Source of the DNA: Diplosphaera chodatii
Lineage: Eukaryota > Chlorophyta > Trebouxiophyceae > Prasiolales > Stichococcaceae
Reading direction: 5' to 3'
Assembly (NCBI GenBank): GCA_032358165.1
Contig: JAALGY010000030.1
Location: 496,001-560,000 of the forward strand
DNA length: 64,000 bases
Position numbers and translations under genes: made by a program
Part shown: piece after piece, positions 23,341 through 34,258 of the stretch
Layout of the letters: the number at the start of each line of letters is the position of its first letter
Position numbering within the stretch: the stretch's first letter is position 1
The notes under the pieces: model-generated
What the model was told of the DNA's origin: nothing
Databases searched by the model: none
The model's input: the letters and a program-made list of their open reading frames with translations, nothing else

Positions 23341-24786
23341 GGCTGTCGGTGCCGCTGTGCTGGGGGTCCTCAACGTGGTGTCACCCGCCAGGTGCGCCCT
23401 GGCCCGGCCCTGCTCATGGTGAAAGAAAAGGCTGGCTTGAGTGGCCAGTACGGTTGTGATGCCCATGTTGCACCCGCATCTGCTGCAGCGTCTAGCAGGC
23501 CGTGTGCTTGCCCGCGTGCAGCTGTGGATCAGCGATGGCGTTGGATGCACCACCGTTAGATCTGGGCGTCTGTTGCCTCATTCTGCTGCAGGTCAAGCCC
23601 GACTCCATACAAGACCGCACGGCGACCGATGATGCGATCTTGGGGCAGACGCCAGTCTGCTGCCTGGGTTTGCTCGAGGATCGAGGTGATCGATGGCACG
23701 TGGCTACAGAGACGCAGGGCCTACCGCAACAAGAGCGAGGGAGCTGCGGTGGGCTTTGGGCGTTCAATGGCATCTGATCGTGATCGTACCGGTCACTGCA
23801 GCAGCGCTGGCCGCCAGGAGCGCCGGCGACGCGGTTCGAGGCACCCACGTCAGGGCCCAGATGCTCTAATTGGGGCATACGCAACCCTGCTGCGCTGTTG
23901 TGCATGTGGAGCTTGGCCCACTAGCTCTCGACGTTGCCGCAGGCCCATGAACCGTGACTGTGCGCAAGCATGGGGCCAGTGCAATTGCATGACAACACTT
24001 CTGCCCAACGAGAGTCTAGGCTCACGCGCCTGTGCCCGTACACTGCGCTGGCATTTTGCAACTGCCCAAGGGGTATAAAGGTATGGCAACTCTGGACCTG
24101 CCTGCCCAAGGAGAATGGCTATTCCCTCAACCTCTTGAATGTACAACACACACCTGAGGCAAGGTCAGCGGTAGTCAGGAGCTGCCAGCAAACTCGAGGA
24201 GCGCCTGGCAAACATCAAGTCAGGGTTGTGGTGTGGTGGCACGCTGCACAGTGCCCAGAAAGGGTGCAACGCACATTGCACACATGCACTTGCCACTTTG
24301 AGGTAGGGCAGCTCAGCACTTTCCTCATGCGTCACTAACAATGATGACGCCCGTGCTTGCCTGGACCAGTTTGCTGCGCAGTGCATGCTGATCATGATTA
24401 TCACTAAGACATGGCGCAATCTTAGCTGACCATGCTGTTCTGGGCTGGCAGCCTGGCACATACATGCCACCCCTCACCAGCAAGGAAAATCTGTAGTGAC
24501 TGCCCAACCGCTTGATTGGCGGAGAAAAGAAATCACCTCGAAATGACCTGCCGATCGGGGTGTCACGAAGTCTCTGACCACGCACCCGTCATATGGAGTT
24601 GTCTGCATCCAACTTCAGGTGTGCCGCCTCACACTTTCACAAGAAGTGCAACCTTGTGACCTCCATCACGGCTGCCCTCAACTACGTACACTCTTCGTTG
24701 ACTGTAAGCGAACAGCGCTGCTGCAGGAATAAATGATGATGCTGTCTGACCACGAGGGTCGGGTGCTGGTGCAAATGGTCTGGACA
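23341..24786. other. Intergenic region RLK-B promoter / RLK-C 3' end
   Basis: No gene is supported here. The shared upstream element lies at 23848-23877 and the shared 3' box of RLK-C at 24575-24604. The first 500 bp are probably the RLK-B 5' UTR, perhaps with an intron as in RLK-A. Confidence 0.5.
23848..23877 (-). promoter_or_regulatory. Upstream element shared by the RLK genes (RLK-B copy)
   Basis: CGTCAGGGCCCAG is followed after about 10 bases by TTGGGGCA, matching the elements of RLK-A and RLK-C apart from a one-base gap. It is about 510 nt upstream of the start codon. Confidence 0.5.
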
Positions 24787-27066
24787 TCATCTGGACCCGG
24801 TGCCACTTGCTGGTGGCAGCGGCTGCTCATGTACCTGCGGCTGCTGTGCGTCGTCCTGTGCTGCAAAGAAGTTCTGGACCGCGCTGATCGCTGGCTGATG
24901 CGCGTCGCCGCTGTCAGTCGCGCCGCTGCTGCCATCTGCACCAAGCGGCTGCAGCAGCGGCTTGAACGGTACGGCGCCAGCCGCGACCGACGCAGACGTC
25001 ATGGAGCCGAGTGACCGGGAGCTGGCTGCCGCGAGCCCGGGCGTCGACGCCACCAGGCGGTCCACAATCTCTGCTGCATCTGGCCGCTGCGACACATCTG
25101 TGTTTATGCAGTCCTCCAGCAGCCGCTGGATCTCAGGGGGCGCCTCATCATCCCGCACCTCCCGCAGGTGGCCCCGTATCGGCGGCTGCTTGGTGATGAT
25201 CTCCCACAGCACCACGCCAAAGCTGTACGAGTCCACCTTCGGGCTGCACTTGCCACCCATGAGGAGCTCTGGTGCGGCATAGCTGAAGGTGCCGGTCGCG
25301 CTGCCTGCTGAGAAGTAGTCGGCTGTGATCGCCAGGCCCACATCAGCAATCTTGGCAGTGCCCTCATGCGACAGCAGCACGTTGCTGGTTTTGATGTCCC
25401 TGTGGATGACGCCTGAGCAGTGCAGGAAGTGCAGACCCCGCGCAACATCTAACGCCACCTTTGCTCCCCGGTTCTTCCAGGCGTACTCCTCTTGGTTCTG
25501 CCACAGCGCCTTTCTGAGGTCACCACCCTCCATGAGCTCCATGACCAGCATGGGTGCTGACTTCTCCAGGCAGAAGCCGTAGAACTGCACCACGTTCCGG
25601 TTGAAGCTCACGCGCTTCATGATGTTGATCTCCTTGCGCAGTGCAGCCAGCAGCATGTCGTCTGCGAAGCAGGTCAGCTGCTTGATTGCCACATCATGGT
25701 GCCCCCGCCACAGGCCCTTGTACACCTTCCCAAAGTTTCCGGCGCCGAGCACCCAGGCACGGCCGTCAGGATGGACGCAGATCTCCACATCGGCTGGTGA
25801 GATGGCGACCGATCCGGCTGACGACAGGGAATCGGCAATGCTGCTGGTGCTGCCGCTGCTGCCATTTGGCCCGTGCCAGTGCCCAGCCTTCGGCGAAGCG
25901 GCCCCAAGCTTGCTTGCTGCTGCCTCCTGCTGCCGGCGCGTCCGCAGGCGCAGGACCCCGAATGCCGCCAGCGCCGCCAGCATGCACAGTGCAGCAACGG
26001 CTCCCACCACGATGCCGGCAATGGCCCCGCTGCTGAGGCTCCCGCCGCTGCTGCTGTCTGCGGCCTGGCGCTGCACAGTGGTCGACCCTGCGGCCGTGGC
26101 TGGCTCTGTCGTGATGGCCGCCAGCGGCTGCCCCCTGAGCCGCGTGTAGACTGTGGCGTTCCGGAGCGTGACAGCCATGGGGAACCCTGCTGCTGTGGTG
26201 AACGCCCGGATGCCTGACGCAATCTGGGGCCACATCTGCGTTGCTGTCAGGTTTCTGCTTGGGACGAGCTCTGTCCACATGTCAACCGGGAACCTGTTCG
26301 CAGGCGCCTGCAACAGTCGGCGTGTGCCATTCCTGACATTCGCGGCAGCTCGCCAGTCTGACACATTGGCGAGGCCAATGGGCACATTGGCCACCCTGGA
26401 TGAAGTCAAGGTGGCATCGATGAGCAAAGCCTGCTTGTCGAAGGTGAACGGCAGCAGATTGGGACCAGCGACCTGAATGCGGCTGAGCATGTCCGTTGTG
26501 TCAACCGTTGTAGCATTGACTACTGTCTGCGATGCGTTCAAGAAGTTGTTGAAGGGCAGCTTGCGCGTCCACAATGTGAAGATGCGAACATCAAAGCCCA
26601 GCTGGGCATAAAACTTCTCGGACTGTGAGGTGACCAGGAACAGGGCGTCTGCGGAGGAGAATGATGCGGCAGGTCCCTCCGGGTTGTTCGCGTAGCTCCG
26701 CACCACATACTCTATGCAGGTGTAGTTCTCCAGACCTGGCGTCACGGAGGGGTGCGCCGTGAAGTTCACAAAGCGCAGCGCAGCGCCCACCGGCCCGAAT
26801 GTCTGAGTCTGCACCGTGTAGCCTGCCTTTTCGAGGGCCAAGCGCTCTGAGATCACCTTTGCGCCGCAGTAGAGCATCATCCCATCGCCATGAAGCTTGA
26901 AGGACGGATCTAGAGGATAGGCTGCGAGAGACAGAGCGGACTGTCCAGTCGTGACGCCGCCAGCTGTGGTGTTCTGTGCTGCTGCCGGCGCTGCGCACGC
27001 GGCGGCGGCAAGGTACAGCGCCAAGACGGCGGCTCGTCTGCCATTGCGTCCGTGCTGCGCCTCCAT
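24787..27066 (-). CDS. Receptor-like kinase RLK-C, completely intronless copy
   Basis: A single uninterrupted frame of 759 codons encodes the same protein that RLK-A and RLK-B build from many exons. ATG 27066 (MEAQHGRNGRRAAV) is chosen over an in-frame TTG 60 nt upstream. Residues 1-31 form a signal peptide (APAAAQ). The ectodomain spans about 32-346 with nine N-glycosylation sequons, LYCGA and NYTCIEY cysteines and FTFDKQALLIDA (about 208-219). The TM segment is about 347-372, followed by RLRTRRQQ. The kinase is about 430-675: Gly loop 441-448, VAIK Lys462, HRD with Asp557, DVG at 575-577, APE at 598-600 and RPDAAEIVDRL. A Gly/Ser/Ala-rich tail ends GTGSR before TGA at 24787-24789. All kinase hallmarks except DFG are intact and no frame is broken, so this is a gene and not a pseudogene. 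Confidence 0.93.
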   Translation of the reverse strand: MEAQHGRNGRRAAVLALYLAAAACAAPAAAQNTTAGGVTTGQSALSLAAYPLDPSFKLHGDGMMLYCGAKVISERLALEKAGYTVQTQTFGPVGAALRFVNFTAHPSVTPGLENYTCIEYVVRSYANNPEGPAASFSSADALFLVTSQSEKFYAQLGFDVRIFTLWTRKLPFNNFLNASQTVVNATTVDTTDMLSRIQVAGPNLLPFTFDKQALLIDATLTSSRVANVPIGLANVSDWRAAANVRNGTRRLLQAPANRFPVDMWTELVPSRNLTATQMWPQIASGIRAFTTAAGFPMAVTLRNATVYTRLRGQPLAAITTEPATAAGSTTVQRQAADSSSGGSLSSGAIAGIVVGAVAALCMLAALAAFGVLRLRTRRQQEAAASKLGAASPKAGHWHGPNGSSGSTSSIADSLSSAGSVAISPADVEICVHPDGRAWVLGAGNFGKVYKGLWRGHHDVAIKQLTCFADDMLLAALRKEINIMKRVSFNRNVVQFYGFCLEKSAPMLVMELMEGGDLRKALWQNQEEYAWKNRGAKVALDVARGLHFLHCSGVIHRDIKTSNVLLSHEGTAKIADVGLAITADYFSAGSATGTFSYAAPELLMGGKCSPKVDSYSFGVVLWEIITKQPPIRGHLREVRDDEAPPEIQRLLEDCINTDVSQRPDAAEIVDRLVASTPGLAAASSRSLGSMTSASVAAGAVPFKPLLQPLGADGSSGATDSGDAHQPAISAVQNFFAAQDDAQQPQVHEQPLPPASGTGSR

Positions 27067-27744
27067 GCCCTCCTCTGTCAGGGTGGCAGGGGCGTACAGG
27101 GTGGTGCTGTCCTCACGACCCTCCAAGCCTCCAGGCCTGTCGTCCTACCTAGACTTTGGCGTGTCTTCGCGCTCACGCAAGCTGCTTCTCCGCTCAGGCC
27201 GCTGACGTCCCGTCAGGGTCCCAGTCGACCGGTTGGGGCAGGCACAAAGGCAGCCTACGTGCGGCAAGCAAGGCTGTTGCCGCTGTCAGCTGTGCAGCAG
27301 AGGGTCTTTGAGGCCATCAGCGCAGGGATTGACCTGTACTACACCAACGGCAAGCACAGCCACGTCGGACCGCGTCGCTGATGTTCTGCCTCGGACGTCG
27401 GCTCTCGTCCGAGATCTCTGCCCGTGCTACATGCTGGTACAACACAGGGCGGTGGCAGCAAACGGCTGCCCTTGAGCACGGGGTTGGGTGCCGAGCACAG
27501 CCAGCTTGCAATTGGCTGCTGCAACCCTGCAATGCCGCTGAATCCGACACAATCAGTGCATGCATGCAGCTCTCGACCATCAACGCCTCTGCACTGATCT
27601 CGACGGGTGCTGCCCTGTTGTCCAGCCGTAGTGCGCTGACTCCCTGCATTGCTGCGGCGCAGTGTATGCAAAACATGTAGGTCAAACCTGGTGCCAACAC
27701 AAGTCTAGATACAAGCGGCACAACTCCGGTCATCCGTGCTTGCG
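27067..27744. other. Divergent promoter region RLK-C / RWDD1
   Basis: These 678 bp separate two head-to-head genes. The RLK upstream element (CGTCAGGGTCCCAG and TTGGGGCA) is at 27211-27240 and the trace of a removed 5' UTR intron at 27133-27154. Nothing else is recognisable. Confidence 0.6.
27211..27240 (-). promoter_or_regulatory. Upstream element shared by the RLK genes (RLK-C copy)
   Basis: CGTCAGGGTCCCAG plus TTGGGGCA occur with the same spacing as in RLK-A, but only about 145 nt upstream of the start codon, because roughly 370 nt present in the other two genes is absent. Confidence 0.55.
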
Positions 27745-29523
27745 ATGGCGTCGCCAGAGAATGCCGAGGAACAGGCGATGGAGTTGGAGGCGCTTGAGGC
27801 GATCCTTGCGGATGATCTGCAGGGTGCGCTGTGGTTGCAGGTCGTGCTGTTCGATGTTTGCTGCACACCAGATCTCATTACTGCTGCTGAGAGCCCAGAT
27901 AACCAGCCCCTCCTGGTTGGCGGCGGATTTGGGCGGTAGCGCGCCTGACACCTTCACATGGCATGACGCAGAGTTCGATGGCACACGGCCAGAAGGCTGG
28001 GACGCAGACGCAGTCATCCGCACAGTGGCCATACGCCCAGCGGAGGACGCTGCTGCGCCATCAGGAGAGCTGGCATGTGAGGGAGCAGCTCTGAGTCAGC
28101 GCCGGCGCTGCACTGCATGGTCACCTGGCCTCATGCACCAGCCTGCCTGCAATTCTGTGATCCGGTTCACGACACGCGCCTCCGTATGCAGTGCTGGCCG
28201 AGCTGCTGTGGGCGCACACGCCCAACTACCCTGACGAGCCGCCGCTCGTCAAAGCACGCAGGTGCAGCACCATGCTGGGGCATTGCCGCGTGCAGTCCTG
28301 ACTATCCTTGTGGCCGACTCCAGTTGTGCAGTCACACGGCATCACAGCTCGCCACACTGATGCCAGGGACAGCAGAGCGTGCACATGAACGGGTGGAGGC
28401 ATCAAGCTGCATGTGTGCTAAATGGCCTGGGCTTGATCATGTCTGCAGCGAGAGGGGCCTCAGCGATGCGGACGTCGCGCAGCTGCAGGCGGCAGTGGAC
28501 GCTGCAGTGGAGGAGAACCTGGGCATGGCAATGATCTACGGGTTGGTGACAGCAGCGCAGGAGTGGCTCACAGACAAGGTGCGACCCACCGCTTGAACAG
28601 GCTGCCCCGGCCCCTTGCTTTCCAATTCATTTTCGCTGGCATCGTCAGCCCCGTCCTCTGGCAGCACCTGAAGGAGCTAGCATGTGATAGGTGACAACCT
28701 CGCTGCCCCTGAAGGGGTTCACATGCGACCGTCAACACCTTGCAGGCAGCGCAGATGGCGGAGCCGGCGCCACTGGACCCGGCAGCCGTCAGGAAGGCGG
28801 CGGAGGAGGCGGAGGAGCGGCGGCTGGCGGAGATCCGCAGCCATGGCACCCCCGTCACCCCGGCCACCTTCGCGCCCTGGAAGGAGCGCTTCTACGCGGA
28901 GCTCAAGGCGGCGCGGGCCAGGTGCTCGGAGCGTGTTCGTGGTGCAACGAGCTCGCCACATGAGCAAATGCGTAGGAGTCCGGAGGTCCATGCCCCCAGC
29001 AGCTTGAGTCGGTGGATGGTGCCCGCCTTGCTGTTGTTGGAGCCTGTGCCGTCTCCATTCTGCAGAGCCAACTAGAAAGGTAGTCTTCCTGGTGCAGGGC
29101 GCAGCAGGCAGGGGAGAACGGCAAGCTCACCGGCAAGCAGTACTTCCTGCAGATGGACGGGCGGATACGGGAGGAGGCGCGGGCTGCTCAACATTGCAGC
29201 ATTGTGTTGGTCACACATAATTCATGTCTCGTGATGCCACCACAGAGCAGGCTCTGACAGACTTCTTGGCTTTCGGCTGTTCAGGGTGAGGACCAGGAGG
29301 CAGTGGATGTCAACGACGAGGACATCGACTTCAGCGACGAGGGTGTGTGCCCCAGCAGCGTGCACAGATAGCATTTTTGATGCACTTCGCATCAGGCGTT
29401 GCAGACGCACACAGTGGGGTCACCCCTGAGCAATCATCTGACGTCTGTGCATCGTGTGCAGACGACGAGGACGATGAAGATGTGCTTGACGAGCTCGAGG
29501 CAGAGCTGGCAGCCCAGGGCTGA
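27745..29523 (+). CDS. RWDD1: RWD domain-containing protein, RWDD1 / DFRP2-like
   Basis: RWDD1/DFRP2 proteins (yeast Gir2) bind and stabilise DRG2-type developmentally regulated GTPases, with a role at ribosomes; this is family knowledge. ATG 27745 gives MASPENAEEQAMELEALEAI, the start of an RWD domain. Later exons give AVLAELLWAHTPNYPDEPPL (about 28185-28250), the helical end SDADVAQLQAAVDAAVEENL (about 28460-28520), then EERRLAEIRSHGTPVTPATF and WKERFYAEL (about 28815-28915). The DFRP region GENGKLTGKQYFLQMDGRIR (about 29110-29170) and a very acidic tail DEDIDFSDE...DDEDDEDVLDELEAEL follow, with TGA at 29521-29523. The LTGKQ.F motif and acidic tail are what point to RWDD1 instead of GCN2-type RWD proteins. 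It sits head-to-head with RLK-C. Confidence 0.85.
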
Positions 29524-29577
29524 CATTAGGACCAGGATGTTGGTGCAGCTTGAATGAGCTGAGATCAATAACCATGG

Positions 29578-29582
29578 TGTAA
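29578..29582 (+). terminator. TGTAA poly(A) signal of the RWDD1-like gene
   Basis: TGTAA, the typical green-algal polyadenylation signal, occurs about 55 nt after the stop codon. Its use is inferred. Confidence 0.5.
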
Positions 29583-29919
29583 CAGGGCCCATCATCATTG
29601 ACGCAACATCAAACCAACGAGAGGTACAGCTGCACAAAAGCAACGGCTGGAAAGCAGGATGATCGCCCTCCCTCGAGGCTACTGCGTGTTCCATAGCAGC
29701 TTATCATGGAATGGCAATGGTGCAGATCCTTCGTGACCTAGCAACATGCACGCATCAAAACAACCAACCCCCTAGCTGTTTTTGCTGGTTGCTGCCCACT
29801 GCTCAGCTGCCGTGTGGTGACTGGCATCTGCTCCCTCGCATGCTGCTGTACGTCCCTGCCAGGCACGCCACCGTCAGCTAGTAGAGCAGCCAGTGCACAC
29901 CCTGCCAGCCCCGTCCACA

Positions 29920-32147
29920 TCACTGGTTGAACATGACTTGGAAGCTACCCGGACGCTCGACGAAGTGCAGACCCTGCTCCTGCAGGTACTGCTTGACCAT
30001 GGGCCGGATGCGCGCCTCGCCATTCTCCGAGTGCAGCCCCTTCCCTGTGATGATCTTCACCATTGCTGCACAGACGATGGAGACACCGAGTCAGTGTCCG
30101 AGGCAAAGCAAGCTTGAGGAGAGCAGCAAGCTGTGTTGCAGCCAGCTGTCAGCCCGTCAACAGCTGATGCCTTGCACATTGCTAGCTTGCACAGATTGCT
30201 TGATCATCGCTGAGGCTTGTACTGATGAGTCTTGACAATACTCACGCTTGTGCCTGTACTTGATGTAGGGCCCCAGCAGGTCGACCAGCATGTCGAATGC
30301 CTCGGCCACCTTCTGGCCGTGCAGATCGATCCTCTCCGTTGGCATGTTGAGATCCAGGTTCCTGCAGAGAGCAGCAGACGTACCGATTAAGCTTGCGGCG
30401 CCACCTGGTGCAAGTGCAGAGGTGATGTGGGTGTGCTGTGAGGACAGTGGGTGTCTCCGATGGCAACCTAGGCATATGCAGTGCACGCAGGACGCTGCCA
30501 GACGATGTGCTGCGCATACGCAGGCCAGAGCCTGGCCAAGGCCACCCTGCCGTTGGGCCGTGTGGCAACCTTGCAACCCCATTCCAGCCCTGAACCCGGC
30601 TCACTTGGCGCGGAACATGGCGCGCGAGGCCTCCTCCTGCTTCTGGTGCGCCAGCTCCTTGAGAGCATCCGCCCGCCCCAGCAGCTCCCTGGCCTCTGCG
30701 GCACGCCCCTTGCGGTACGCCGTCGCGGCGGCGTCCATCGTCTGCCGCCGCTGCTCCCACACCGCCTCCTCGGGGCCCCGCAGCTCCTGTTCAGCGAGGC
30801 ATGACAGCAGTTCAGGATGCGCCACAGATGGCCAGATCACTGCAGGTCCCTGTTGGAGTTAAGCTGGCTGGATGGACACTGTTCAGAAGAAGGGCTGCAA
30901 ACATTCAGGAAGTGGCGGCTATGGATGCAGACGCCGCTGAGCATTCGCATGAGACGCACAGCCACTGCAGCTGTCGGCAGCTGTCGGTGTGTGATCACAC
31001 ACCTTCCACAGCCGGTCCTGGGCAGACTGGCCATCGTAGTACGGGGTGTGATGTGCGGCCTGTGGGCGGGGCGGCGGTGGCGGCGGCGGTGGCTGTACAT
31101 GCCTTGTCAGCATGTACGGGGACGCAGGCTGGCGGCCAATGACAGTGCCTGCGTGCAGAAGCTGACAGTCACAACACGATCTATGCACTGGAACTCAGGA
31201 TCCCGGCAAGCTCAAGGAAAGCAGTAGACGACCAGTATCAATTCGAGAACATGTACGATAACCAGAAAACAGCACTTGCAGTGCACGGACGCACTGAGTG
31301 GGGAAGGTGTGCGCGGCGGCTGCAGCACGATGTCGCCGCCCGCCTCCAGGGCGGCAATGGCTGCCAGGTCCTCTGGCGACGCTGCAGGGGACGGCTTCGC
31401 CTCCTTCTGTGACACATCCTGCAGAAGCAGGGCCTTGTGTATCAGTTGATGTGGAGTGAGCGAGTGCTGTTGCCTTCGACAGTGCAGCAAGGCTTTGTAG
31501 TGACATGTCAGCCCCGCGCTCATGTGGGTATTGCAGACGAGACCAAATCAAGGTCAGGGTCAGCACACCAGGACACCTCCATTCAGACCGAGACGCCAAC
31601 AAGGGGCCACACGTTGGCAGCAAGAGCACCTGCAGGCCCATCGCCATTGCAAAGTCGGCCGCCTGCTGGTCCGCCTCTGCCTGCTCGATCGCCCGCTGCT
31701 CCTCCGCCGCCACGCGCTTTGCAACCTCGAAGTCCGCCTGCTTGGCCTTGGCCTTGGCCTGCACAGCAGCTCACATGAGGTTGCTGCCGGACAGTGTTTT
31801 ACAGCATGCATGCACCCTCGTGCAGATACATCCAGCAGCCTTAGTTGGCAGCAGGGCGCGGTGACCCCACCTTGCAAGCTGATGGATGCAAAGACCTGGG
31901 TAGGATTACCTCTACACCGCAGTGGGATGTCTCACCTCGGAGACGTGCAGGTCCAGGACGGCCACGGCGGCGCTCAGATTGCCAGCCTGCGCGGCGAGCG
32001 CTGCGCTGCACTCCTCGGCCGGCAGCTCCGGGAACTCCAGCACCAGGCGCGCCAGCTTCTGGCCGTCGTCCATGTCGACCTGCGCATGTGGGGGTTAGAG
32101 TCTCTGAGTGTGACCGTTGGGCGTGATGGGCATGCACCAGGTATCCT

Positions 32148-32178
<31 letters not shown>

Positions 32179-33891
32179 ACGAGCAGCAACTGCACAATAT
32201 GAACCCCAACGCGCAGCCCAATGGCAGGTTCCGCACCCTGGCGGGCGCGGCGCTGAGCTCCTGCGCCTCCTGCATCGCCTGCGCCATGGCGTGCGCCTGC
32301 TCCTCGTCCTTCAGCTCCAGCAGCTTGGCAGTGGCGGCGTTGGCGTCGCCGTCGCACCCCGCCAGGATGTCGCTGACCAGGGGGTTGCCGGGAAAGCAGG
32401 TGGTCAGGAACGCAAGCGCGTCCTCCCTGCACCCACAGGCAAGAGATCTGTCAGCAAGCTGCCCGGCAGTGGGCAAGCACAGCAGGTGAAGCAGAATGTC
32501 AACTCCAGAGCAAAAAATTTGGAGCACCATGACAATCTACATAGAAACATAGCATGTGAAAAATATGCAACATGAAGCAGCAGGTGGAAAACTGCTCACG
32601 CATTGTCCCACGCGCCGCTGCTTGACAGCGAGGAGGTCTCAGACTTGTCAAGCGATGGCTCCCGGGAAGCCCCATCGCAGGACGTGCCGTTCTGGCTGCG
32701 GCTGCGGGCGCGGCCGCGTGCGGCTTGCAGGGTGTCGCAGCCGCGCTTGCCGCCGCTGCTGCCGCTGAGGCTGTACATTGACTCAGCGGCGGATGGCGCG
32801 CGGCGCTTGCCGTGCGGGCCGCACGCCTCTGGCCATGGGTCACCAGTTGACCCAAAGCCATTGCCGGTGACGACACCATCAGCAGCAATCAGTTCGTTGG
32901 GGCTGACAGCACCCACAACTGGATCAACAGGTGCGACGGGCTGCAGAGCAAGCTGCTGCAGCGCAGGCTCACAAACAGCACCATCACTGTGTCCACACAC
33001 AGGCGCAGACACCCTGCACAGGGCTTGGTTGCCATCCCACGAGCTGACCCCAATGCCCTTCTGGTGATCATCCAGCCCACATGTGTTCGTGTCGTGTACT
33101 TGATTCTGTTGCTGTCCATTGTCCTGGACATGTGACGCTTCCCCTCCGATGATATCCAGCAGCATCTGCTCCATTGACACATCATCGCTGTCTTCTGCAT
33201 CAGCAGCGCTGAGCCCTGAGCCCAGCCGCGGCGACGCTGCAGCTGAGTTCACTGCGGCTGGGTTGTATGGCCACAGCTGGGGTGACCCCTGCACTGCAGG
33301 TGCATAATTGCCAGCTGTGTGGGGCATGGGCCCGGTGGTTTCCGAGTCGCTGCAGCTGTCGTCGCTGCCGCTGTTGACCATCTGCAGCAACTCCTCCAGC
33401 GGGGTGTCGTCTGCTGATGTGTCAGCAGGCGGCAGCTGCGGCGGAGGCGATTGCGAGACCGGCATGCCGCCCTGCCACGCTGGCCACCACGCATGCTGGC
33501 CGCACACCAGCTGCTTCGGCTTTGTGAGTCTCGGGGACAGCAGCGGCAGCGGCGGCTGACTGGGCACTCGCCGCTGCAGCGGCACAGGCGACGGAGGCCT
33601 TGGGGACGGCTTGAAATTGAGATGGCTGCTGCCATTGCCGCTCTGCGCCACAGTGTCCAGCGAGGCTGTGAAAGGCCGTGCATCCTCGGTGGGCAGCAGC
33701 GCGCCCATAAGCTGGGATGGGTGGATGTCAATCTTGTGGCTGGCGCCCTCGCCAGAGTCGCTCGTCATCTCCAGCAACACGTCGACCGCCCTCTCCGAGC
33801 CAACCTGATCCAGCACGCTCTCAACAGTCCCGCGGCCGAGCTGCGGGAAGCAGTCCTGCAGCTCCTGCACCCGGCTAATGGCCATGCTCAT
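29920..33891 (-). CDS. CUE/UBA-like, DUF1771 and Smr domain protein
   Basis: ATG 33891 (MSMAISRVQELQDCFPQLGR) begins a CUE-like helical domain (RGTVESVLDQ...AVDVLLEM), followed in the same long exon (about 32598-33891) by a Pro/Ser-rich, probably disordered linker. Further exons carry a second UBA/CUE-like repeat (FLTTCFPGNPLVSDILAGCD, about 32230-32427), a third (LVLEFPELPAEECSAALAAQ, about 31937-32080), an Ala/Glu/Lys coiled coil (about 31628-31760), DUF1771 (RKGRAAEARELLGRADALKE, about 30605-30788) and a C-terminal Smr domain: IDLHGQKVAEAFDMLVDLL (about 30245-30361) and KIITGKGLHS (29920-30065), ending FQVMFNQ. DLHG and TGKGxHS are the Smr hallmarks. The layout matches plant Smr proteins of the At5g58720 / SDE5-like type, linked to RNA surveillance or silencing. 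Smr domains can be endonucleases; the activity here is inferred. Confidence 0.85.
32148..32174. repeat. (GCA)9 microsatellite in an intron of the Smr gene
   Basis: Nine perfect GCA triplets (CTG on the coding strand) lie in the intron between the second and third UBA/CUE-like exons, close to the 3' side of the upstream exon. Confidence 0.95.
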
Positions 33892-34258
33892 GCCTGTGAA
33901 CCGTCGCTGACTTCTGCTGCGCAGGCTGTGTCAGCTAGTCGGTGCTTGCGCTCTATGAGGCTGCGGAGCTCATTCTGTATGAGGATGGTATTCCATTTGA
34001 ACCGCTTACGCGCAGCGCCACATGGTGGCTCGGTTGCCACGCCCTCGACAACATCATGGCAAGTCAGGTGACAATGTGTGCTGGCACCTGCAAGCTGTTG
34101 TCTGCTGCCAGGTGGTTGTTAGTCCGAAGGCGTACCAAGGCGTCCTCGTCGGCGGATCGCAGATTCTAGTGACGAGATTCCCTCCTGACAAGAACCTGTC
34201 CCAAGGTGGTGCTACTAGCGCTCTGCATGTCGGCACCAGTCCTGCCCAATAATACTGA

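Noticed and set aside
23825..23840. GGTTCGA-like T-loop sequence suggesting a tRNA gene
   Set aside because: No acceptor stem, anticodon arm or D-arm pairs around it; no tRNA or rRNA gene was found in the window.
24787..27066. RLK-C as a processed pseudogene
   Set aside because: The frame is intact for 759 codons with all kinase motifs and it keeps the shared upstream element, so it should be called a gene.
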